Source of the DNA: Gemmatimonadota bacterium
GTDB taxonomy: Bacteria > Gemmatimonadota > Gemmatimonadetes > Gemmatimonadales > Gemmatimonadaceae
DNA length: 7,254 nucleotides
Assembly (NCBI GenBank): GCA_947457715.1
Contig: CANGXK010000128.1
Location: forward strand, 1-7,254
Direction of reading: 5' to 3'
Part shown: piece by piece, positions 1-6,302 of the stretch
Layout: each line of letters starts with the position of its first letter
How positions within the stretch are numbered: position 1 is the first letter of the stretch
Notes under the pieces: generated by a model
The model's input: only the letters and a program-made list of their open reading frames with translations
Told to the model about the DNA's origin: nothing
The model's database searches: none
Made by a program: the position numbers and the translations under genes

Positions 1-444
1 CCGCGCCTTTTCCTCATCGCGACGGGCGCCGCCGATGGCCGCGTCGGCCTTGAGCGACGCGAGCGCATCGAGCAGCGTCACCGTCTGCAGCACATTACGG
101 CTCGCACCGGGCCCGGTCTCTTCCTGCGCACGCCCCGCGTCGATCGACTCCTGCACGCTGGCCACCAGCAGCTCGTATCCCAGCTGCGCGGCGTACGCAT
201 CGCGGAAGGTGATCGTTTCCGGAAAGTTGTGCCCGGTGTCGATATGCAGCAGCGGAAATGGCGGCGGGGCCGGAAAGAATGCCTTCCGCGCCAGCCACGA
301 CACCACGATCGAGTCCTTGCCGCCCGAGAAGAGCAGCACCGGTCGCTCGAACTGTGCGGCGACTTCGCGCAGCACATGAATCGATTCGTTTTCGAGCGCC
401 GAGAGATGTCCGCGACGCAGCATGCCGGAGGACGTCGGCGTCAT
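1..444 (-). CDS. cysD: Sulfate adenylyltransferase subunit 2 (ATP sulfurylase small subunit), 3' part beyond the window
   Basis: CysD works with the GTPase CysN in the cytoplasm to make adenosine 5'-phosphosulfate from ATP and sulfate, the first step of sulfate activation. The first 148 codons are present and run off the left edge; the family is usually about 300 residues, so about half is missing. Visible family landmarks are HLSALENESIHVLREVA (residues 13-29), the PP-loop SGGKDS (40-45) that binds ATP, LLHIDTGHNFPE (65-76), and GGARRDEEKAR (138-148) at the edge. The ATG at 444 overlaps the cysQ stop as ATGA, which points to translational coupling; no strong Shine-Dalgarno is seen, and an internal Met8 is a less likely alternative. 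cysN would be expected just outside the window. The assignment rests on several adjacent family motifs and is firm. Confidence 0.96.
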   Translation of the reverse strand, partial: MTPTSSGMLRRGHLSALENESIHVLREVAAQFERPVLLFSGGKDSIVVSWLARKAFFPAPPPFPLLHIDTGHNFPETITFRDAYAAQLGYELLVASVQESIDAGRAQEETGPGASRNVLQTVTLLDALASLKADAAIGGARRDEEKAR

Positions 445-1274
445 GGCACGCTCGTGGGCAGCAAGGCCATCCAGTTCAGCGACACATCACCGATGGCGAC
501 GAACGAGGGATTACGCGTGCGGGGATGGTCGTAGCGAAGCGGGACGCCGGTCGTGCCGTACACCTCGCCACCGGCGGCCCGCAGGACCGCATGCGCCGCC
601 GCCGTGTCCCACGGCATCGTGGGCCCATCGCGGAAATACAGATCGGCGCGCCCCTCGGCCACCAGACAGAACTTGAGCGAGCTGCCCATCGAGAGCGTCG
701 TCGCCCCCGGCAGGGCGTCGAGCATCGCCTGTACCGCGGCGCCGGCGTGATCGCGGCTCGCCACGACGCGCAGCGCACTCGGCAACGCCGGCGCGTGCAC
801 CGCGATCGGCGTGTGCATCGTGCCGGTCCATTGCTCCGCGCCACGTTCGCCGGTCAGCCAGGTCACATCGAGCACCGGCGCGTGCACCACACCCGCGACC
901 GGTACTCCATCGACGATCAACGCGATGTTCACGGTGAACTCGCCCGAACGCTTGATGAATTCCTTGGTTCCGTCGAGCGGATCGACCAGCCAATAGCGAC
1001 GGGCCGGCGCGCTCGCGGTGTCCGACGCGACGCCATCCTCCTCCGAGACGATCGGCGTCGCGGGCTCGAGCGCAGCGAGTCCGGCGCCAATCACCGCCTG
1101 GCTGCGCAGATCGGCTTCGGTGAGCGGGCTGCGGTCCGACTTCAGCGCGACCGCGGCTGGCACCGTGCCGTTGTACACCTCGAGAATGGCCCGACCCGCC
1201 TCGCGCGCAAGCGCGACGAGGGTGATCACATCCGGTAGAGTCGACGTGCTGTGCATACCATCCAACGTAGGCAT
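441..1274 (-). CDS. cysQ: 3'(2'),5'-bisphosphate nucleotidase (PAP phosphatase)
   Basis: CysQ removes the 3'-phosphate from 3'-phosphoadenosine 5'-phosphate, the by-product of PAPS use by sulfotransferases or PAPS reductase, and is a magnesium-dependent member of the inositol monophosphatase fold. Counting from the ATG at 1274 (277 residues, close to family length), the sequence shows KSDRSPLTEAD (45-55), SEED (77-80), the metal-binding WLVDPLDGTKEF (95-106) followed by GEFTVNIALI, GSSLKFC (197-203) and PWDTAAAHAV (221-230). These carry the expected acidic metal ligands, so the enzyme looks intact. The start is uncertain: TTG at 1292, ATG at 1274 and ATG at 1256 are all in frame. I prefer 1274 because it forms TGATG with the stop of a coding-like frame just upstream, but 1256 also gives a normal N-terminus. 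The 3' end overlaps cysD by four bases. Confidence 0.92.
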   Translation of the reverse strand: MPTLDGMHSTSTLPDVITLVALAREAGRAILEVYNGTVPAAVALKSDRSPLTEADLRSQAVIGAGLAALEPATPIVSEEDGVASDTASAPARRYWLVDPLDGTKEFIKRSGEFTVNIALIVDGVPVAGVVHAPVLDVTWLTGERGAEQWTGTMHTPIAVHAPALPSALRVVASRDHAGAAVQAMLDALPGATTLSMGSSLKFCLVAEGRADLYFRDGPTMPWDTAAAHAVLRAAGGEVYGTTGVPLRYDHPRTRNPSFVAIGDVSLNWMALLPTSVP

Positions 1275-1625
1275 CACGGGCCCGTCAGCCAACGGGCGCC
1301 GTAGTACTCGACGCCGTTGATTCGATCAATGCCGTCCAGTGCGCCTGCTGCCCGGCGAGGCAATCGTGATGAGGCACCTTGCAGGATCCGCGCTCATCGA
1401 GCGCGACCGCCCTCGCCGAGTCGTCGAGAACGTGCAGCACGGCCGGCACACCAGATCCAGTCTCGGGAGGACTTCGTTCTCGGCAATGGCGGCGCCGACC
1501 ACTGGGCGTCGAACCATCCAGACCTCGATGCAGATCAGGCCGAACCGCTCGACCATGGCCACCACGCGGGTCGCACCACGCGCCAACCAGCGTTACCGCA
1601 GCCGGTGCACCGATTGTGGTGCGAG
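1274..1625 (-). pseudogene. Frame-broken coding remnant, possibly a former sulfotransferase
   Basis: The stretch between the GT4 gene and cysQ (about 1277-1720) has no intact gene, but the minus strand contains protein-like pieces in different frames that follow one another: VERFGLICIEVWMVRRPVV near 1553-1497, AVLHVLDDSARAVALDERG near 1442-1386, VPHHDCLAGQQAHWTAL near 1377-1327, and GIDRINGVEYYGARWLTGP near 1333-1277, ending in a TGA at 1276 that touches the cysQ ATG. At least two frame changes are needed to join them, near 1440 and 1330-1345. The VRRP-then-alanine-rich pattern and the later HHDCLAG recall the 'VRxP...AAS' and 'YDDLLA' stretches of some bacterial sulfotransferases. A sulfotransferase would fit beside cysQ and cysD, but this is a weak resemblance from memory. 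It could also be unrelated intergenic DNA or sequencing error in an intact gene. Bases 1625-1720 show only a hairpin. Confidence 0.25.
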
Positions 1626-1680
1626 ATGCGGTTGCGCAGGCCCGAAGACCGGCGAGCCACGCCAACGGGCCAATGGCTCC

Positions 1681-1700
1681 CTGTGCGCCCGTGCGCACAG
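1681..1700. other. Perfect hairpin just after the GT4 gene
   Basis: Eight-base arms ctgtgcgc and gcgcacag enclose a four-base loop, lying 20 bases beyond the GT4 stop codon. A 3'-end or RNA-stability hairpin is plausible from position. Neither strand has a T-run after it, so an ordinary rho-independent terminator is not supported. Confidence 0.35.
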
Positions 1701-1720
1701 ATGACGATGTGCGGCCTGCG

Positions 1721-2833
1721 TCAGCGCGCTCCGAGCTGCAGGGTGGCCATCCACTGGTCGGCGATCGCGGCCACGCTGTACTGTGTCATCTCGGCGTGTC
1801 CGGCCTGCGCGAGCGCGTCGCGTCGCGCGTGATCGCTCAACAGCTGCTCGAGATGCCGGGTCAGCGCATCGACATCGCCCACGGGATAGAGCACTCCGAG
1901 CGCGCCCTCCTGCAGGATTTCACGGGTACCATACAGGCTGTCACTGGCAATGACGGCGCATCCCGTGCTGAGCGCCTCGAGAATCGTGTTGCAGAAGCCC
2001 TCGTGCTCTGAGCAGTGCACGAGCACCGAGGCCGCGCGCAGCTGCGGCCACGGTGCAGGCACCACCCCGGGCAGGCTCACGCGGTCAGCAAGTCCGAGTG
2101 CCTGCGCCCGCGCGATCAGCGATACACGTTCCGGCCCGTCGCCCATGATCACCAAGCGCCAGTCGGGATGCTGACTCGCGAGTCGGGCGAACGCCTCGAG
2201 CAGGTCGCCGTAGCGCTTGTTCCGTACGAGGCGGCCGAGTCCCACGATCACGCGGGGCCGACCGGGGGCGGGCGGCGGCGAGGCGGCGTCCGGATGCACA
2301 GGATTGGGAAGCACCGCCATCGTGCCCGGCACCGGCAACTGCTGGCGCATCTCGTCCGCCAGTCGTTGCGTCTGCAGCACCAGCATGTCGGCGAGACGAT
2401 ACGCATGCATCACGGTGCGGTTCCATCGGCGTCGACGCGCCAGAAACGGATTCCCGATCTCATTGATGACGACGCGCTGACCGGTGCCGATCGCGGCCAC
2501 ACAAGCGAGCGCGTTGGCGTGTTGCCCGAACGAAAGCACCGCGTGGTAGGTCGTTGCCCGGAGCAGCGTGCGCAGTCGTGACCAGCGACGGACCGACAGC
2601 CACGGCGAGCGGCCGCGCTCGGCATCGAGCACGCGCACCTCGCGGTGTGCCAGGAAACCGCGCGCGGCCGACGACGACCTCAGCGCAACGAACTCGCAGC
2701 GGACACCACGCACCTCCAGCGCATCGGCCAGCATCGACACGCGACGCTCCATGCCACCGACCCCATCGGCAAAGATCAGCATGAGGAGCCGCGGAGCTTC
2801 GGCATGCACCGGAGCGGTCGGCAATCGCGTCAC
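1721..2833 (-). CDS. GT4-family glycosyltransferase
   Basis: This is a retaining, GT-B fold sugar transferase of the kind that extends surface polysaccharide or lipopolysaccharide chains at the cytoplasmic face; the sugar donor and acceptor cannot be read from sequence. Counting from GTG at 2833 (370 residues, normal for the family), the N-terminal half carries the acceptor-side GVGGMERRV (24-32). The C-terminal half has VGLGRLVRNKRYGDLLEAF (197-215), IMGDGPE (229-235) and SEHEGFCNTILEAL (275-288), containing the E-x7-E nucleotide-sugar motif at Glu278 and Glu286, then TGCAVIASD. All landmarks are present, so it looks functional. A GTG at 2857 would add eight residues. I chose 2833 because GGAGG lies seven bases upstream and because this GTG overlaps the stop of the preceding decayed glycosyltransferase as GTGA. 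The neighbours suggest a polysaccharide cluster. Confidence 0.93.
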   Translation of the reverse strand: MTRLPTAPVHAEAPRLLMLIFADGVGGMERRVSMLADALEVRGVRCEFVALRSSSAARGFLAHREVRVLDAERGRSPWLSVRRWSRLRTLLRATTYHAVLSFGQHANALACVAAIGTGQRVVINEIGNPFLARRRRWNRTVMHAYRLADMLVLQTQRLADEMRQQLPVPGTMAVLPNPVHPDAASPPPAPGRPRVIVGLGRLVRNKRYGDLLEAFARLASQHPDWRLVIMGDGPERVSLIARAQALGLADRVSLPGVVPAPWPQLRAASVLVHCSEHEGFCNTILEALSTGCAVIASDSLYGTREILQEGALGVLYPVGDVDALTRHLEQLLSDHARRDALAQAGHAEMTQYSVAAIADQWMATLQLGAR

Positions 2834-2840
2834 GCGAACG

Positions 2841-2845
2841 CCTCC
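2841..2845 (-). promoter_or_regulatory. Shine-Dalgarno GGAGG for the GT4 gene
   Basis: Read on the minus strand, GGAGG sits seven bases before the GTG at 2833, inside the last codons of the decayed glycosyltransferase gene. It is one of the clearest ribosome binding sites in the window and decides the GT4 start against the upstream GTG at 2857. Its position may explain why the 3' end of the decayed gene has been kept. Confidence 0.75.
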
Positions 2846-3079
2846 AACAGCGCCCACCAGGCGTCCGGGAGCCGTCGACGCGTCGAGCCATGGTGAGATC
2901 GTGTGCGCAGCGCATCATACCGTGGGTCGGTGATCACCGCCGTCGGAGGGATCAGTGGCCACGGCAGCGCATCGCCGTGCGCGTAACGCAAGGGATGCGC
3001 GGCAACAGGCTGGTGCGTGGCATCGTCGCCGTCCCCGATGCTGTGGATCAGGTTCACGGCGGGAACGACGGACAGCCCC

Positions 3080-3097
3080 TCGATGCTGCAGCATCGA
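3080..3097. repeat. 18-base perfect palindrome
   Basis: The sequence tcgatgctgcagcatcga equals its own reverse complement over all 18 bases. It lies in the decayed glycosyltransferase exactly where the displaced WGWATW frame gives way to the C-terminal frame, so it may mark a rearrangement junction. A protein binding site is the alternative. A perfect 18-base palindrome is uncommon by chance in a window this size. Confidence 0.6.
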
Positions 3098-3485
3098 CCA
3101 GTGCCATGCGCGCGACCACGTGGCCCATCCCCACACGTGACCGGCCTGCGCGCAGTGACAGCTCGGCCCGCGGCGAACGGGAGATAGTCCGGCGCCGATA
3201 CACCGTTATCCTCCAGAATCACGCCCGCCCGTTCTTGCGAGCAGGGCCAGTCCACGCCACGCGCGATTTTGCTTCGCACCCCGGCGCATCGCACCGCATC
3301 ATCGGGGCGTGCCGCCCGTGGCCCGTGGGCCGCGACGTACACACGGCTCGGCCGGTGGGGGCGGATCGCCGACACCAGCTGCCGGACGACGGCCGGCCGG
3401 TTGAACACCAGAAGGAGCACGGGAGGCATCGTGCAATATGCTAGCGGACCGGGCAGCAGCGACGGCGCGGTGCCTCGAGAGGACG

Positions 3486-4835
3486 TCAGAAGGGCGCGGG
3501 ACGCTCGATCACGACCGGCTCGCCCGTGCCGGGATGCACGAACGCCAGCGATTCGGCGTGGAGCAGCAAGCGCTCACCGAAGTCGGGAGCCGTGCGTCCG
3601 TACAGGCGGTCCCCGACGATCGGTGCATCGAGACCCAGCGGGTTGGACGCGTGCACGCGTAACTGGTGGGTCCGTCCGGTGTGGGGCGTCAGCACCACTC
3701 GCGTGCGCCCACGTGAGCGCTCGACGACGCACCACTCCGTCACCGCAGCCTTTCCGTGCACCGGATCGTGGATCTGCCGGGGGCGATCGTCGATGTCCAT
3801 GCGCATCGGAAAGTCGATCACGCCTTCGTCGCCCACGACGTCGCCATCGAGCCACGCGACATAGCGCTTCCGGATTGCCCGCAACGAGAAGAGCCGTTGC
3901 AACGCGGAAAAAGTGGCGGTGTCCTTCGCCGCCAGCAACAAGCCGGACGTGTCGAGATCGAGACGATGCACCACCAGCTGCCCCGTGCTGTCGGGATAGC
4001 GGGCCCGCAGCCGCGTCGACACCGAATCCCGCAACAGTCCGCTGCGTCCCGGCACCGACAGCAGTCCGCTGGGCTTGTCGACCACAACGATTTGCGCGTC
4101 TTCGTACACCACGGTTGGCTCCGAGTCGGCGATCACGCCGGCACCGAACACCGGCGGCGGATCGGCCGGAAGCCCGCCCAGCATGTGCGCGAGAATGGGT
4201 GAACACTTCCCCTGGCAGGCCGGATAGAACGAGCCGGCGCGACGATCGCCCGTGCGCGGCGGGGCGCCCCACCAGAACTCGGCCAGCGCGCGCGGACGCA
4301 ACCCTTGTGCGTACGCCCACGCCAGCAGCTTCGGCGCCGCGCAGTCACCGGCACCGCCGGGCGGCTCCTTGGGCGCGAACAGCTCGCGCAACGCGCGCAC
4401 CTCGCCCAGCGCATTGACGAAGTGGTACGTGTTCTGGATCGCCGGCAGCAATTCGCGCGAGCGCGCGGTCCGTGCCTCGTCGTCGGCGCCGAGGTCGTAC
4501 AGTTCGGCCTCACCGGGAATCCAGACGGCGTCGCGCGCCGCCGCATCGTACGTCGGCGGGGCCCAGCCGTCGATCGTCCACTGCCCCGCCATCATCCCCG
4601 AGAAGGCCCGCAAATAGCCCGCGGTGCCGTCAGGAGCCACAACCACCAGCACCCCGAACATTTTGCCGTTCCCGGGCTCATCGAGCCTCCAGGGGGCCAC
4701 TTCGGCCAATTGCAGCATGGCCAGAGTTTCCAGAGCGGCCTGATGCGCCAGCGGATGCACCGCCGCGCGGTCGAAGGGACTCGGAAAGCGCTCGGGAAGC
4801 GCGCTGGCGTCGGGCGGTGAGGAGAACCGGATCAC
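3486..4835 (-). CDS. RluA-family pseudouridine synthase with an extra cysteine-containing N-terminal domain
   Basis: The C-terminal half is a pseudouridine synthase of the RluA/RluC/RluD type, which isomerises specific uridines in rRNA or tRNA. It has YEDAQIVVVDKPSGLLSVPG (244-263), the catalytic HRLDLDTSG (290-298, nucleophile Asp293) and TPHTGRTHQLRVHA (383-396). The first 230 residues form an extra domain seen in a subset of family members of about 450-560 residues, recognised by GKMFGVLVV (57-65), GAGDCAAPKLLAWAYAQGL (161-179), AEFWWG (185-190) and FYPACQGKCSPILAHMLGGL (203-222). Cys165, Cys207 and Cys211 could bind metal, but its role is not established to my knowledge. The frame is open upstream to a TTG at 5096, but recognisable family sequence starts at the GTG at 4835 (449 residues), which I prefer although its ribosome site is poor. 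The RNA target cannot be told. Confidence 0.92.
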   Translation of the reverse strand: MIRFSSPPDASALPERFPSPFDRAAVHPLAHQAALETLAMLQLAEVAPWRLDEPGNGKMFGVLVVVAPDGTAGYLRAFSGMMAGQWTIDGWAPPTYDAAARDAVWIPGEAELYDLGADDEARTARSRELLPAIQNTYHFVNALGEVRALRELFAPKEPPGGAGDCAAPKLLAWAYAQGLRPRALAEFWWGAPPRTGDRRAGSFYPACQGKCSPILAHMLGGLPADPPPVFGAGVIADSEPTVVYEDAQIVVVDKPSGLLSVPGRSGLLRDSVSTRLRARYPDSTGQLVVHRLDLDTSGLLLAAKDTATFSALQRLFSLRAIRKRYVAWLDGDVVGDEGVIDFPMRMDIDDRPRQIHDPVHGKAAVTEWCVVERSRGRTRVVLTPHTGRTHQLRVHASNPLGLDAPIVGDRLYGRTAPDFGERLLLHAESLAFVHPGTGEPVVIERPAPF

Positions 4836-5174
4836 CCGTGCAGCATAACGGGATCGCGTGTCAACGCGCACGGCAACGCGTCGGGCAAAACCCGATAGTG
4901 CGCGTCGCAGAATGGTTGCACTTTCGACGTGCAGAGTGAGGGCGATGCCTCCACGATGGTTCGGCGGGTCGGGGACCGATCCCGATTCCTCGAGGTGACA
5001 GAGGCGAAGCGCGAAGGCACCGCGTGCATTGACCCGCTGCAGGAATCCCACCACCGCGTGGGACGAACCGTTGGCCGGGAACGGATCCCCGCTCAATCGG
5101 GTGCCGACACGGACTCAGATGGCTGCAGGTGCCATCACGACCACGGGTCGTTACGAACCTCCGTGGACGACACG
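4836..5174. other. Intergenic stretch without a supported gene
   Basis: About 340 bases separate the RluA-family start from a plus-strand terminator hairpin. The best coding candidate is a minus-strand frame from an ATG at 5029 to a TGA at 4832 (65 codons), whose last part (QPFCDAHYRVLPDALPCA and so on) has GC-rich third positions and overlaps the RluA-family GTG by four bases. That overlap is automatic for any start codon followed by A, there is no good ribosome site, and I recognise no family. I see no convincing tRNA, repeat or promoter. Confidence 0.4.
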
Positions 5175-5207
5175 AAAGCGCGCCGGGCGTCATGCCCGGC
5201 GCGTTTT
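5175..5207 (+). terminator. Rho-independent terminator (plus strand)
   Basis: Ten-base perfect arms cgcgccgggc (5179-5188) and gcccggcgcg (5194-5203) enclose the five-base loop gtcat and are followed by TTTT (5204-5207), preceded by AAAG that can extend the stem. On the minus strand the trailing run is only CTTTC, so the plus direction is favoured. No plus-strand gene is recognised upstream of it. Confidence 0.75.
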
Positions 5208-5211
5208 GCGT

Positions 5212-5217
5212 TATCAT
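5212..5217 (+). promoter_or_regulatory. Possible -10 element for the lipoprotein gene
   Basis: TATCAT matches the TATAAT consensus at five of six positions and would give a leader of roughly 40 bases before the ATG at 5267. There is no acceptable -35 at 17 bases upstream, where the terminator stem lies, so the call is weak. Confidence 0.25.
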
Positions 5218-5252
5218 GTGCTCTTCGGACGGGAGAACAGGAGCTCACACAC

Positions 5253-5260
5253 GGGGAGAA
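5253..5260 (+). promoter_or_regulatory. Shine-Dalgarno for the HpaI-like lipoprotein gene
   Basis: GGGGAGAA lies six bases before the ATG at 5267 and fixes that codon as the start rather than in-frame codons further upstream. The signal peptide beginning at the same ATG agrees. Confidence 0.75.
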
Positions 5261-5266
5261 CCGCAC

Positions 5267-6139
5267 ATGCGTCGCACCGGCTGGCTCGTTGCATTACCAC
5301 TCGTCGCCACCGTCCTCGGCGGCTGCGCGAGCATCTCGAAGACCTCGCCGTCTGCAGCCATCGGCGGCGGCGCACTCTTGCAGTGGAAGTCCGGCGCGGC
5401 CACGTTCGGGATGTTCGTGCCCAGTGAGCGCGCGCCCGGTGCCCCTGCGGCCGGCGCCACGCGACTGCCGCCGCTGTACACGGAAGCCGGCGCGAAAGCG
5501 CTCGCCGAAAACCCGCTGCTCGACTACCTCTTCCTGAATCTCGAAGGGGCGTACGATGCAAATGCCGTGCGGGCGCTAGTGAGTGGTATCAAAATGAGCA
5601 GCGCCGCCACTCGGCCCACACTGCTCGTGCGCGTCCCGACCATCGAAGACGCCGGCGTCGAAACCACGCGTGCCCGCGTGAAGGAAGTGCTCGGTCTCGG
5701 CGCCGACGGCGTGGTGATCCCGCACGTGCGCAGTGTGGCCGAAGCGCGCACGGCGGCCGCATTCTTCACGGAGGCAGGGGCCAATGTCTGGTCGCCCGCC
5801 AATCCGAAAGGCACCGTCGTCGCCATGCTGATGGTCGAAGACAAAGGTGCGATCGGTGCGATCGCCGACATCGCAGCAGTCCCCGGCTACAGCCTGCTGT
5901 CATGCGGCATCGGCAGCCTCACGCGCGACATGGGCGGCAACGCACCGGCGGCCGAAGCGGCCTGCCAGCGCGTGCGCGACCTTGGCGCCAAGGCGGGCAT
6001 GCCGAGCATGATGACGGCCACCGCCGGCACGATCGCCGACCGGATCGAGAAGGGGTATCTCGGCCTGCTCCTATCGGGCACGGCCGATCAGGCGTCAGCC
6101 GTCATCCGCACGGGACGTGCGCTCGCCAGGCGACCGTAG
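5267..6139 (+). CDS. HpcH/HpaI aldolase-fold lipoprotein, probably exported
   Basis: The 290-residue product starts with a lipoprotein signal: MRRTGW, a hydrophobic stretch, and the lipobox VLGGC with Cys20 as the lipidation site, so it should be anchored on the outside of a membrane. The rest follows the HpcH/HpaI (class II pyruvate aldolase / citrate lyase beta) barrel: DYLFLNLEGAYDA (86-98), TLLVRVP (118-124), LGADGVVIPHV (144-154), MLMVEDKGAIGAIADIAAVP (187-206) and GIGSLTRDMG (214-223). Compared from memory with E. coli HpaI, the Arg70 equivalent (Arg122) and metal ligand Glu149 equivalent (Glu191) are kept. The catalytic His45 position falls on Gly94 and the metal ligand Asp175 position on Ser217. 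The cytoplasmic enzyme cleaves 4-hydroxy-2-oxo acids; an extracytoplasmic copy with these changes may bind a ligand or do other chemistry. The gene appears to be transcribed alone. Confidence 0.85.
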   Translation: MRRTGWLVALPLVATVLGGCASISKTSPSAAIGGGALLQWKSGAATFGMFVPSERAPGAPAAGATRLPPLYTEAGAKALAENPLLDYLFLNLEGAYDANAVRALVSGIKMSSAATRPTLLVRVPTIEDAGVETTRARVKEVLGLGADGVVIPHVRSVAEARTAAAFFTEAGANVWSPANPKGTVVAMLMVEDKGAIGAIADIAAVPGYSLLSCGIGSLTRDMGGNAPAAEAACQRVRDLGAKAGMPSMMTATAGTIADRIEKGYLGLLLSGTADQASAVIRTGRALARRP

Positions 6140-6249
6140 ACAGCAGCGCCGCGACAGCTTGGGCCGTCAGGCGCAGCGCTGAACGTGCCGTAGCAGCCGT
6201 GCGTGGTGGAACGCTTGGGCGCACGAAGCATACCACACGCCCGTGGAAA

Positions 6250-6284
6250 GGCAGGGCTGGTCGCGGCAGGCAGGGGCTGGTCGC
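6250..6284 (+). repeat. Short imperfect tandem repeat upstream of the DinB-family gene
   Basis: ggcagggctggtcgc (6250-6264) is repeated with one extra G as ggcaggggctggtcgc (6269-6284), ending 18 bases before the DinB-family ATG. It could be an operator or a slippage product. The rest of 6140-6302 shows no clear terminator for the preceding gene. Confidence 0.5.
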
Positions 6285-6302
6285 ACGCGATACGTTTTTG
6301 TG

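Larger units (their letters stand above)
2830..3429 (-). pseudogene. Decayed GT-A type glycosyltransferase (HlpA-like / nucleotide-diphospho-sugar transferase) with internal deletions
   Basis: The reading frame is open for 199 codons from an ATG at 3429, but its content is a broken version of a family usually nearer 280-300 residues. The N-terminus is good: PVLLLVFNRPAVVRQLVSAI (3-22), RVYVAAHGPRAARPDDA (29-45) and VDWPC (59-63). At that point the family normally has several tens of residues before 'GIILEDD', whereas here AGVILEDNG (68-76) follows after only four. The next expected block, HVWGWATWSRAWHW, is present but in another frame (about 3139-3098). The frame then returns for the C-terminal block GLSVVPAVNLIHSIGDGDDATH (118-139) and TDPRYDALR. 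The reading frame as translated therefore loses the WGWATW core, and the D-x-D-like acidic site reads EDN. An 18-base palindrome lies at the return point. No Shine-Dalgarno is seen before the ATG. The gene follows the RluA-family gene by 56 bases and overlaps GT4. Confidence 0.8.

Noticed and set aside
258..1238. Long plus-strand open frame opposite cysD and cysQ
   Set aside because: Arginine-rich, low-complexity translation lying antisense to two clear sulfate-activation genes; typical by-product of GC-rich coding DNA.
1590..1640. Cysteine pairs resembling a zinc ribbon in translations of both strands
   Set aside because: CxxC appears in both directions because of tgc/gca-rich DNA, and neither frame continues as a plausible protein.
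3269..4417. 382-codon plus-strand open frame
   Set aside because: Antisense to the RluA-family gene, with Arg/Pro/Ala/Thr-rich composition and no recognisable motif.
4842..4864. TTGACA and TATGCT on the minus strand before the RluA-family start
   Set aside because: The spacer is only 11 bases, too short for a housekeeping promoter.
4832..5029. 65-codon minus-strand ORF overlapping the RluA-family start by four bases
   Set aside because: The overlap is automatic for GTG followed by A, there is no ribosome site and no known family, so it is described only as a candidate within the intergenic entry.
4836..5096. N-terminal extension of the RluA-family protein to a TTG at 5096
   Set aside because: The 87 extra residues do not resemble the family, their third-position GC is lower than in the body of the gene, and the known N-terminal domain begins just after the GTG at 4835.
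5129..5266. Longer start of the lipoprotein gene at 5129
   Set aside because: It would bury the signal peptide behind 46 residues and run through a terminator hairpin; the ATG at 5267 has a good ribosome site.
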